A stretch of DNA of 64,000 bases from Pirellulaceae bacterium (GTDB taxonomy: Bacteria > Planctomycetota > Planctomycetia > Pirellulales > Pirellulaceae). The position numbers were made by a program, and so were the translations under genes. Below, piece by piece: positions 44,601-51,633 of this stretch. The notes under the pieces were generated by a model. The model did not search any database and was not told the origin of the DNA. It worked only from the letters and a program-made list of their open reading frames with translations. How positions within the stretch are numbered: position 1 is the stretch's first letter; every line of letters starts with the position of its first letter. Location of the stretch: NCBI GenBank assembly GCA_023382975.1, contig JAHDXO010000045.1:24441-88440 (forward strand), given 5' to 3'.

Positions 44601-44807
44601 CGGCCGCTGGACGCCGCCGAGTTGCCGGTCGTCCAGGCATCGCTGGCCGATCTGTCGGCGCACTACAAGGCAAATGCCGAGGATGCCCGGCAGTTGCTTG
44701 CCGTAGTCGAGTCCCAACCCGATCCGTCACTGGACGCCGCCGAACTGGCCGCTTGGACGATGTTGGCCAACCAGATGATGAACCTGGACGAAGTCCTGAA
44801 TAAATAG
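41661..44807 (+). CDS. PSCyt1-DUF1549-LamG-DUF1553 planctomycete protein
   Basis: The start is a GTG at 41661 with GGAG seven bases before it. The 1,048-residue product has a signal peptide, then a PSCyt1 haem site SCFACHG (Cys37), DUF1549 (about 140-345, with a second CxxCH, NCATCHDHKF at 321), a LamG/concanavalin-like domain at about 455-620 (AGDFDKDQGFSFGAWVKLDK), and DUF1553 (about 720-980, RLGLAQWLLQPDHPLTARVT). This set is a hallmark of planctomycetes and relatives and is almost always followed by a DUF1501 gene, as here. Its role is unknown; the haem sites suggest redox and the LamG a polysaccharide contact. Confidence 0.92.
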   Translation: MTRYVPLLGFLIAAASVAAVQAIEYNRDVRPILVQSCFACHGPDSAARQADLRLDLRDATVEAGAIEPGKPDESELIRRVFSTDADEVMPPPDHQHQLTAEQKELLRRWVAAGAEYQSHWSFIAPRRPPVPAVKSAAWVRNPIDAFVLAQLEQHGLEPAPEADRRTLARRLSLDLTGLPPEPDMVDAFVQDKAADAYERLVDRLLQSERWGEHRGRYWLDAARYADTHGIHFDNFREIWAYRDWVIDALNRNLPFDRFTIEQLAGDLLPDPTLEQRIATGFHRCNITTNEGGVIPEEYAVLYTRDRTETTSWVWMGLTMNCATCHDHKFDPVTQREFYELAAFFNNTTQSVMDGNIKDTPPVLMVPPPEDRARWDELGPAIAAAKQQQEQRRAAARADFDRVLAETPLADLAPAVPADELTFHAPLNDGQSDRVAVTIAGQAQSLALPAALASDVGHVAPTAYKAAPDVTIEVPEAGDFDKDQGFSFGAWVKLDKADAGGALLARMDDQNMYRGWDLWFESGRPGTHLIHRWDEDGLKVVANEPLKAGQWSHVLLTYDGSGKAGGVKVFVNGQPQAVRVMKDQLKGTIRTDVPLKVAQRSTQSRMDGVLVQDLRLYGRALSPPEVAQIATGTRISYLAAKPADQRSQAETDEVFAWWLAAKDEPYREATGKVAALEQEQATIKGRSTVAHVQQERDTPPTAFVLFRGEYDQRRDQVGPDTPDVLPPLPPELPRNRLGLAQWLLQPDHPLTARVTVNRFWQDVFGTGLVRTAEDFGITGELPSHPELLDWLAVEFRENGWDMKKFFKLLVTSATYRQSAAATPDKLERDADNRLLSRGPRFRVDAEVVRDYALAASGLLSPKIGGPSVKPYQPDGVWEAVAMIGSNTRNYQRDSGENLYRRSMYTLWKRSAPPASMDVFNAPSREVCAVRRERTNTPLQALVTLNDPQFVEAARHLAQLVLVHGGDSVDSRLDYLAKRLLCRPLDAAELPVVQASLADLSAHYKANAEDARQLLAVVESQPDPSLDAAELAAWTMLANQMMNLDEVLNK

Positions 44808-44810
44808 TTT

Positions 44811-44886
44811 CTTTCACCTAATCTTTCACTTAATCTCCCCGGATCCAAGGCGGTAGAAATAGATTAGGTGAAAGATTAAGTGAAAG
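44811..44886. repeat. Paired ATTAGGTGAAAG-type dispersed repeat
   Basis: Two tandem 12-base units (CTTTCACCTAAT, CTTTCACTTAAT) at 44811-44834 face two inverted units (ATTAGGTGAAAG, ATTAAGTGAAAG) at 44863-44886, so the arms pair with a few G-T/A-C differences. It lies between the PSCyt1 gene and the DUF1501 gene. Confidence 0.72.
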
Positions 44887-44970
44887 ATGAGGGAATTCGC
44901 TACCGACGCAGCCGGGCAAGTTCAACGATCGACCAGAATGCCGAAAACGATAGAATCGGAGAAATCTCGC

Positions 44971-46425
44971 ATGAACCCCATTCACCAACACGGCCTGCAG
45001 ATCACTCGCCGCCACTTTTTCGAGCAAGGCTCCCACGCCCTGGGTTGGGCGGCCCTCGCGTCGCTGGCCGGCGCCGACCGGTTGGCGGCCCCGGCCGCCG
45101 CTGCCCCGACCCAGTCGCTGAACCATTTCCCGGGCAAGGCCAAGCACATCATCTACCTGCACATGGTCGGCGGGCCACCGCAAATGGACATGTACGACTA
45201 CAAACCCGTGATGCAGGAGTTCTACGACAAGGATCTGCCCGACTCGATCCGCATGGGCCAGCGGCTGACCACCATGACCTCGGGCCAGAAGCGGTTCCCG
45301 ATCGCGCCGTCGAAATACAAGTTCGCTCAGCACGGCCAGTGCGGGATGTGGGTCAGCGAGTTGCTGCCGTGGACTGCCAAGATGGTCGACGACATGTGCT
45401 TTGTGCGCAGTTTGCACACCGAAGCGATCAACCACGAACCGGCGATCACCTATATCCAAACCGGCAACATGAACACCGGCCGGCCGTGCTTGGGCGCGTG
45501 GATGTCCTACGGCCTGGGTTCGTTGAACGAGAACCTGCCGACGTTCGTCGTGCTGGTGGCCAAGCCGACCAACACCGAACAGGTCCAGGCCATCAGCGCG
45601 CGGCTGTGGTCGTCCGGATACCTGCCGGGCGAACATGCGGGCGTCTCGTTCCGCTCCAGTGGCGATCCGATCCTGTACATCAACAACCCGCCCGGCGTGC
45701 CCGCCGAGATCCGCCGCAAGACGCTGGACGGAATCAACGCCCTGAACGAGATCAACTACCAGAACCTGCGCGACCCGGAGACCCGGACGCGGATCGCCCA
45801 GTACGAACTGGCGTTCCGCATGCAGTCCAGCGTGCCGGAGTTGGCGGACATCGGCGCCGAGCCCGAATCGACGTTCGCGCTGTACGGCGACGAGGCCAAG
45901 AAGCCCGGCACGTTCGCCAACACGGCCCTGCTGTGCCGCCGCCTGGTCGAGCGGGGCGTGCGGTTCGTGCAGGTCTACCACAACAACTGGGACACGCACT
46001 CGAACGTCGCCGGGCGACTGCCTGACCAGTGCCGGGATGTGGATCAAGCCTGTTACGGACTGATCCAGGATTTGAAGCAGCGCGGCCTGCTCGATTCCAC
46101 CCTGGTGATCTGGGGCGGCGAGTTCGGCCGCACCATCTATTCGCAGGGCGGATTGTCGCGCGAGAACTACGGCCGCGACCATCATCCCCGCTGTTTCACC
46201 ATCTGGATGGCCGGCGGCGGCATCAAGGGCGGGACGATCTACGGCGCGACCGACGATTTCTCGTACAACATCATCGAGGATCCCGTACACTTACGCGACT
46301 TCCACGCCACCATCCTGCACCTGCTGGGCTTCGACCACCAGCGCTTCGCCGTCCGCCACCAAGGCCTCGACCAACGCCTGACCGGAGTCGAACCCGCCCG
46401 AGTGATTCGGGAATTGTTAGCGTGA
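44971..46425 (+). CDS. DUF1501 secreted protein (sulfatase-like fold)
   Basis: This 484-residue protein starts at 44971 with GGAG ten bases upstream; the frame is open from 44887 but unsupported. The N-terminal ITRRHFFEQGSHALGWAALA is a twin-arginine-type signal. The core pattern fits DUF1501: IYLHMVGGPPQMDMYDYKPV, VRSLHTEAINHEPAITYIQT, then VIWGGEFGRTIYSQGG and GRDHHPRCFTIWMAGGGIKG. The fold is related to alkaline phosphatases and sulfatases, but catalytic activity is unproven. It forms the standard planctomycete pair with the upstream PSCyt1 gene. Confidence 0.92.
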   Translation: MNPIHQHGLQITRRHFFEQGSHALGWAALASLAGADRLAAPAAAAPTQSLNHFPGKAKHIIYLHMVGGPPQMDMYDYKPVMQEFYDKDLPDSIRMGQRLTTMTSGQKRFPIAPSKYKFAQHGQCGMWVSELLPWTAKMVDDMCFVRSLHTEAINHEPAITYIQTGNMNTGRPCLGAWMSYGLGSLNENLPTFVVLVAKPTNTEQVQAISARLWSSGYLPGEHAGVSFRSSGDPILYINNPPGVPAEIRRKTLDGINALNEINYQNLRDPETRTRIAQYELAFRMQSSVPELADIGAEPESTFALYGDEAKKPGTFANTALLCRRLVERGVRFVQVYHNNWDTHSNVAGRLPDQCRDVDQACYGLIQDLKQRGLLDSTLVIWGGEFGRTIYSQGGLSRENYGRDHHPRCFTIWMAGGGIKGGTIYGATDDFSYNIIEDPVHLRDFHATILHLLGFDHQRFAVRHQGLDQRLTGVEPARVIRELLA

Positions 46426-46457
46426 ACCGCTGACGCTTGAAGTAGGCCGCGAAAGGG

Positions 46458-46590
46458 CAACGCCGTGAAGCATTTTCGTAGCCGAATTCGTGAGAATTCG
46501 GATGATTTGCGAGCATTCCGAATTCTCACGAATTCGGCTACGATCCGTTCGTAGGCCATTTTCCGCGTCAGAAAATGCTTCACGGCGTTG
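46458..46590. repeat. Nested inverted repeats: REP-like palindrome inside a second hairpin
   Basis: An outer perfect 19-base inverted repeat (CAACGCCGTGAAGCATTTT, 46458-46476 and 46572-46590) encloses an inner perfect 25-base inverted repeat (46477-46501 and 46518-46542) built from two GAATTCGTGAGAATTC units. The inner part belongs to the same family as the copies near 4.5, 22.6 and 33.6 kb. The whole region 46426-46738 lies between convergent genes and otherwise holds no gene. The outer 3' side continues into a repeat-like AAAGGACACAAAGAACACAA. Confidence 0.85.
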
Positions 46591-46738
46591 CGCGAAAGGA
46601 CACAAAGAACACAAAAGACCACTTCACGGATTTCCAGTGCCGCTCCCGATTCACGCGTTCCGCCCCCTCGCCACCGAGCAAGCTCGGCGGAGAGCGGAAT
46701 GGGAGGGAGGGCCACAGTTCCCTGCGCCACGCGGGCAC

Positions 46739-47779
46739 CTACTTGACCGGGGGCTGGCTGCAGAGCCACTCTTGGGCTTCGCGGACGCGGGCGATCTGAA
46801 TGGGATCGACGATCAGATAGCGGTGCGGTCCATTGGCTTCTTCGCGGAACGACGTCGTGCCGTCGGCTTCGACGACGATCCGGCCGGGTGGCGACAGGTC
46901 GAAGTAGCCTCGATCCGGACGCACGGCGTACAGCACGCTGGTCAAGTCGTAGGTGGGCTGGTCGTTCTGCAGACCGCGGTAGTAATCGTACGCTTCCACC
47001 AACGGATGCCGCTGCACGTAGCGGTAATCTTCCTGCATGCTGCGAGCGGTATGCTTGATCGCATTGCCGATCTCCCAGCCGCTGGCCACGATCGGCGTCG
47101 GCCACTGGGCGAACAGTTTCCGGGCCGGTTCGACGTCGGTGACGATGTTGTATTCCTTGCGGCCTTGCATCGATTCGCCGAACGCGCCCGCCATGGCGGA
47201 CAGCAGCCGCACTTTGCGCTGCACGAGTTCTCGGCCGGTCAGCGGGCTGACGTCATCGGCGGGACTGTCGAGCAACCGGGCCAGATTCGTCGAAAAGCCG
47301 ACTTGGGCCAACACCACCGATCCGTCCGGCTGGGCAGCCAGGACTTGGCGGAGCACGCCGACGGCCTCGGGCGCATCGTCGCCGGTCTGGATCTTTCGTG
47401 GGTAGCGAACCTGGCCTTCGTCCTGGGCGGTCGCGACCTGACGCAGGTATCTGCCGTCCTGCGGCGTCACGCCGCCTCGAACCATGCCGATCGGCACTTC
47501 GGACCGGCCGTAGAACACGTTCAGCAAGTCCGCCATCGGCGCGGCGTACGGGTTGTCCTTGGTGATCGTCACGGCCAGCAGTTCGCACTCGCCGCGATCC
47601 GCCAGGGCATGGATCATGCACAGGGCCATCGCGTCGTCGACGTCGTTGCCCAGGTCGGTGTCGAAGATCAGTCGCACCGGTTGGCGGACCGCTTCGGCCG
47701 CGGTCGATGCACCAGCGCACAGCGCGATTCCGACAGTCAGTAGTGGAAGAACCGTTCTCAATGCTCGGTGGTAGTTCAT
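46739..47779 (-). CDS. Secreted nucleoside hydrolase-like protein
   Basis: This 346-residue protein has a signal peptide (LLTVGIALCAGASTAAEA), then the Ca-site of inosine-uridine nucleoside hydrolases, RLIFDTDLGNDVDDAMALCM. The middle includes VVLAQVGFSTNLARLLDSPA, a strand-loop typical of the fold. The C-terminal DLTSVLYAVRPDRGYFDLSP carries the second conserved Asp. Family members cleave ribonucleosides; this exported, somewhat divergent version may act on extracellular nucleosides. The start at 47779 begins MNYHRALRTVL. Confidence 0.88.
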   Translation of the reverse strand: MNYHRALRTVLPLLTVGIALCAGASTAAEAVRQPVRLIFDTDLGNDVDDAMALCMIHALADRGECELLAVTITKDNPYAAPMADLLNVFYGRSEVPIGMVRGGVTPQDGRYLRQVATAQDEGQVRYPRKIQTGDDAPEAVGVLRQVLAAQPDGSVVLAQVGFSTNLARLLDSPADDVSPLTGRELVQRKVRLLSAMAGAFGESMQGRKEYNIVTDVEPARKLFAQWPTPIVASGWEIGNAIKHTARSMQEDYRYVQRHPLVEAYDYYRGLQNDQPTYDLTSVLYAVRPDRGYFDLSPPGRIVVEADGTTSFREEANGPHRYLIVDPIQIARVREAQEWLCSQPPVK

Positions 47780-48091
47780 CGCTTGTCCCCTCGCCGGAAG
47801 AAATGGAATCGAGCAGGCAACCTACACCATCAAACGCTGCAAATCAACCTGCGATCCAGGCAGCGTGATATTGGCGCGGCGCAAATTCAGGACTGCTGAT
47901 TTGGCGAGAAAATTCGTCGAACCGAGAACGCAAAGGAACGAAGACCTCAAAGGAGACATTCTCTGCGCTCTTCGCTGCTTTGCGTTCTTGTCGGTATCCC
48001 TTGATCCTCTCTCCGCAGGAGGCAATCTGGATTCCTCCACCTTGGAGCCGCGATCAACGCCAATCATTAGGACGCTTGAACCGCGAGGCGG
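47780..48091. other. Intergenic region, no gene seen
   Basis: 312 bases between the start of the nucleoside hydrolase gene and the end of the DUF1559 gene, both on the minus strand. It includes an inverted-repeat-like pair (GAACGCAAAGGAACGAAGA near 47927 and GCTGCTTTGCGTTCTTG near 47972), a motif often found dispersed in such genomes. No convincing ORF. Confidence 0.45.
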
Positions 48092-48976
48092 CTAATACGA
48101 ACCGACCACTTCGCGCCTGTGGCGAGTGCCCAGGGCGCTCCAGGCGGCCCGGTCGACCGATTCGGCGACAAACCGAACCGCGCCGTCGGCGAAGACGACC
48201 AGCGCGCCGCCCGGATGATGGCTGCCGACGGCCAGTTCCTTCTCGTCGACAAACACGTCCAGCTTGTGCGAATTGATCGCCACGCCCGTCGAGCCCAGGC
48301 CTTCGGAAATCTCGTTGGTCAGCCCTTCGAGCGTGCCGATGTACCAGTGGTCCAGGAACTGTTGATAGCCCGTATGATCCGGTCCGAACGCTCGGTAGAT
48401 GAACATCGTCTCGCCCAGGGCGATCGTGGACGATGCGCCGTCCACGATATCGGCCATGCGGATTCCGCTGTCCACGTAGAAGATGCCGTCCGAATCGGTT
48501 GTTCCAGCCAGCGGCAGCGGGCCGGATTCGCGAGTTGCCGTGCCGCTGCTGCAAGCCACATAGTCGCAGGGAACTCGCTCGGAGATCCCCTGAGCGGTCA
48601 AGTGCCGCGGCGCGACCGAAGACGGGCAGCGATAGACGGGCAGATACGTCGCGCAGGCTTCCGCATTCGGTCCAGAATGCCACGCTTGGCCAGCATCCAG
48701 CGTGTCCACCAGTGTCTGCTGCTCGACGTAGGGCAGCAGAAAGCCGCTCCAGAACATCTGGCTCGTCGAGCACAGTCCGGGCGGAAAAGATCGCAGCGCG
48801 TCGTGATAGTGGTGCAAGCCCAGGCCCAGTTGCTTCAGTTGACTCTTGCATTGAGCTCGCCGGGCCGATTCCCGGGCCGACTGGATCGCCGGCAGAAGCA
48901 GAGCGACCAGCAGTCCCACAATGGCCATGGCGACCAATGTCTCCACCAACGTGTAGCCTCGTTTTCCTCTGAGCAT
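48092..48976 (-). CDS. DUF1559 pseudopilin-like protein
   Basis: This 294-residue protein begins with a type IV pilin-like prepilin motif, MLRGKRGYTLVETLVAMAIV, so cleavage is expected after the Gly of RG-YTLVE. The hydrophobic helix (VAMAIVGLLVALLLPAIQSA) follows, then the DUF1559 body with RRAQCKSQLKQLGLGLHHYH. The family (SBP_bac_10) is very abundant in planctomycetes and probably forms a surface or periplasmic pseudopilus component. It ends with VGSHHPGGALVVFADGAVRF, a family feature. It has no pilus-assembly gene nearby. Confidence 0.93.
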   Translation of the reverse strand: MLRGKRGYTLVETLVAMAIVGLLVALLLPAIQSARESARRAQCKSQLKQLGLGLHHYHDALRSFPPGLCSTSQMFWSGFLLPYVEQQTLVDTLDAGQAWHSGPNAEACATYLPVYRCPSSVAPRHLTAQGISERVPCDYVACSSGTATRESGPLPLAGTTDSDGIFYVDSGIRMADIVDGASSTIALGETMFIYRAFGPDHTGYQQFLDHWYIGTLEGLTNEISEGLGSTGVAINSHKLDVFVDEKELAVGSHHPGGALVVFADGAVRFVAESVDRAAWSALGTRHRREVVGSY

Positions 48977-49248
48977 GACAATGCGCCCTCAACAGCCAAA
49001 ATTGCCAAGTTCAGGCGACGCGATACCGCCCAAGACGAGATTCGCGCAATGTACCCAGGCTCTCCACGAATGGCAAGCATTCCGCGCAACAAAAAACGGG
49101 ACCGGTCAAACGACAACGGTGTCCGAATTTACGAGAATCCGAATCTTTCTGCGCTGTCTTTGCTGACTACGCAGGGTTGTGAATCGTTCGAACCGAGTGC
49201 TAGAATCGACCCAATGGTCCTGATCACATCCGCCGGGAGCGAGCAACG

Positions 49249-49635
49249 ATGGGAATGCAAGTGACGCTGACATTGCCCGATCAAGTCTGGCAACGAGCCG
49301 AAGCCTGGGCGCAATGCACGGGTCGTGAAGTTGCCGATTTGCTTGCCGAGACCATCGAACTGTCATTGGACCCGCTCGGCCACGCGGATCGCGAACATTC
49401 GTTGGAGACGTGGTCGGACCATGCGATTCTCGCGGCGGTCGATTCGACGATGCCAGCCGACGAGGACCAGCGTCTGAGCGAGTTGCTGGATCGGCAGCAA
49501 GCTGCGACGCTGTCAGCCGATGAGCGGTTGGAACTGCGAGCCTTGATGCAGAGTTATGGCGAAGGATTACTCCACAAGGCCCAAGCTGTTCGCGAGGCCG
49601 TCCACCGTGGATTGCGGGAGCCGGTTGAATCATGA
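49249..49635 (+). CDS. Small antitoxin-like protein paired with the HNH gene
   Basis: This 128-residue helical protein (MQVTLTLPDQVWQRAEAWAQ, then SADERLELRALMQSYGEGLL) is probably a RHH/antitoxin-type protein by its small size, N-terminal strand and long helices. The start at 49249 has GGGAG nine bases upstream; 49255 is an alternative. The stop overlaps the ATG of the HNH gene (ATGA), so they were a coupled pair. It appears intact although its partner is broken. Function is inferred from context. Confidence 0.6.
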   Translation: MGMQVTLTLPDQVWQRAEAWAQCTGREVADLLAETIELSLDPLGHADREHSLETWSDHAILAAVDSTMPADEDQRLSELLDRQQAATLSADERLELRALMQSYGEGLLHKAQAVREAVHRGLREPVES

Positions 49636-49845
49636 TCGACCGCCGCCTCGCCGACGAGGTTCGAGCGCGCGTCCGTGCCCTGGCCGGCAACCGCTGCGGC
49701 TACTGCCTGAGTCCGCAGCATCTGGTTCTCGGCCTGCTCGAGATCGATCATATCATCCCGAAAGCGCGCGGCGGAACTGAACAGTCTGATCGCGGTATCG
49801 GTTCGACGATACTGGGTAGCAGCCGGATGGCATCCGCCACGTTGA
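49632..49845 (+). pseudogene. HNH endonuclease with internal deletion and frameshift
   Basis: The first 49 codons code a normal HNH start: LADEVRARVRALAGNRCGYC, then LEIDHIIPKARGGTE. The usual next part (Asn-rich loop, CxxCN) is missing. Just after codon 49 the frame would end at 49889 in unrelated sequence. In the +1 frame, starting about 49774 and ending with TGA at 49845, is SVRRYWVAAGWHPPR, which matches the typical C-terminal end of this HNH family (...W...GWHPP). So the middle was deleted and the two ends fused out of frame, and the product lacks the catalytic HNH core. Confidence 0.75.
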
Positions 49846-50026
49846 ATCCCGCGGATCGGTGCGGCCGTTTCGGAGCACGCGAGCTTTGAGCAGGCCGTCA
49901 GCCGTGTCGCTCGAACTCAGCAACTATGAAGCCGTCGCGGTACAGACAGTGACGCGGAGATCCAGATCCGGATTCAGAGAACCTCTCACACCACTGGGTT
50001 ATCATTTCCGCGGGTTCTGCCAGTCC

Positions 50027-51619
50027 CTACGGCGATTGACGCCACTGGCGGACGAACTGTTCGGCGATCAACCGGTTGGGAAACTCGCGGATCTCGTGAG
50101 TGGCGACGGCTCGCTGGCCGTCCGGCAGTTGGGCGAGGCGCTGCTCGCGCCATCGCTCGGCCTGCTCGGGCAAGTGGAAAACTTCGGCCTCGCGGCGCGG
50201 GCGGGCGCCATTGGGCATCAGAATCAGTGCGGCGAAGTGGGGCCAGTCGAGGAAGGGGTCCAGATACGGCTGGCGGCGCAGGTGCAACATGACTCGCCGT
50301 TCGATGTCGGCCAGGTCTTCGCCGAAATGCTGTTTGAAGTCGCGCAGGTTGCCGGGGATCACGCCCGGCGACACGACGTCGCCGCCGCCGGTCAGCGCCC
50401 CGCGCGCGGCCGTGGCTCGCACGAAGGCATGAAACGACTCGCGCTGATTCTGAGCCAGGTAGTGCGTCAGGGCCCACGCCATGGCGTAACCGGTCGAGGT
50501 CAACCGGGCGGCGCCGATAGTCTGCGCGATCAATTGTCCGTCGGCGGTGTCGGCAGTGCGGCTCTTCAGCAGTTGTTCCAGCTCGAACATCCGCAGGTCG
50601 TTCACTTCGCCCGCGCCCTTCCACTTCAGCCGCTGGTCGGTCGTCGTCGGTGCGAAGAACTCGGCCAGCCCTTCGTTCAGCCACATCGGCCAGACGCTCA
50701 AACGCTGCTGAACGCCGATATTGTGCAGGATCTGGTGCGCCCCCTCGTGGGCGATCGTGGCGATCGTCTGGCGGATCGCCAAGTCCGGTTTGACGCGCCA
50801 CAGATCCGATTCCTCGCACATCGAAACACGGTTGGTCAGCACGTCGTAATAGGCGACGACGCCGTCGGGCACCCGTCGCGCCTGGCGAAATTCCTGCTGG
50901 GTGCGATAGACGACCACGACCAGCGGAAATTCGGGCGCGGTGACGTCGATCTTCTGGGCCTGCGAGTACAGGCCGATCCCGCGGAACATCGTTTCCAGGA
51001 TCCGGCTGGCGACTTCGACAAACGCCTCGCTGCTTTGGTACACGTACACGTAGCGGCGAGTTTGATGCGTGCGCCATCCGGGAAATTCCGTCTCGCTCAA
51101 TTGCCGGGCCAACAGATCGTTGTCGATGATCTCGAAGGGCCGGTCCGTTTCCGGACATTGATCGGCCGGGCGGGCGACCAATTGACCGTCGGGAAGCGTA
51201 ACGATCAGGTGCTGTCCCACGCGAACGTAAACGCGACCGACCGCGGCCCGGCCGGATTCGTCGCTGGTCAGGACTCGCTCGCCCCTGCCGGCGACGACCG
51301 CTGCGGCAGGAATATCCAGGCCGAACGATTGCGGCGAGACCGAGGTCCAGCCGGACGGCGTCGCCGGAGGCTCGGCGGCGGTCGCCGACAGGCTGTCGCA
51401 GAGAGTTGCTAGCATCCCGACGATGGCAAGGAGCGCCCATCCGAACAGACTCCGAGCGCCGATCGGACCCCGAGCGCTTCGGCGCCCGCGACCCCTGTAG
51501 CCCGCGTCCGTCGGCCGCGGGTCCGGATGGCGATCTGCCTGGAGTCGCGTTCGGCGCCCGCGAACCACTTGGGGTCCGGCCGGAAACCGTATCAGGAATT
51601 GGGCGGGGCGGGGGCGCAA
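50027..51619 (-). CDS. DUF1570 secreted metallopeptidase-like protein
   Basis: The start is probably a TTG at 51619 with GAGGAG ten bases upstream, inside the end of the sigma-54 activator; a later start near the signal anchor is possible. The hydrophobic segment LFGWALLAIVGMLATLCDSL then LSATAAE serves as signal peptide. The 530-residue product has the gluzincin-like site TIAHEGAHQILHNIG (HEGAH) and a downstream Glu in WLNEGLAEFFAPTTT, consistent with DUF1570 peptidases. The C-terminal part is helical. It is cotranscribed with the activator gene 14 bases upstream. Substrate unknown. Confidence 0.8.
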   Translation of the reverse strand: MRPRPAQFLIRFPAGPQVVRGRRTRLQADRHPDPRPTDAGYRGRGRRSARGPIGARSLFGWALLAIVGMLATLCDSLSATAAEPPATPSGWTSVSPQSFGLDIPAAAVVAGRGERVLTSDESGRAAVGRVYVRVGQHLIVTLPDGQLVARPADQCPETDRPFEIIDNDLLARQLSETEFPGWRTHQTRRYVYVYQSSEAFVEVASRILETMFRGIGLYSQAQKIDVTAPEFPLVVVVYRTQQEFRQARRVPDGVVAYYDVLTNRVSMCEESDLWRVKPDLAIRQTIATIAHEGAHQILHNIGVQQRLSVWPMWLNEGLAEFFAPTTTDQRLKWKGAGEVNDLRMFELEQLLKSRTADTADGQLIAQTIGAARLTSTGYAMAWALTHYLAQNQRESFHAFVRATAARGALTGGGDVVSPGVIPGNLRDFKQHFGEDLADIERRVMLHLRRQPYLDPFLDWPHFAALILMPNGARPRREAEVFHLPEQAERWREQRLAQLPDGQRAVATHEIREFPNRLIAEQFVRQWRQSP

Positions 51620-51633
51620 CGGACCGGTTCTCC

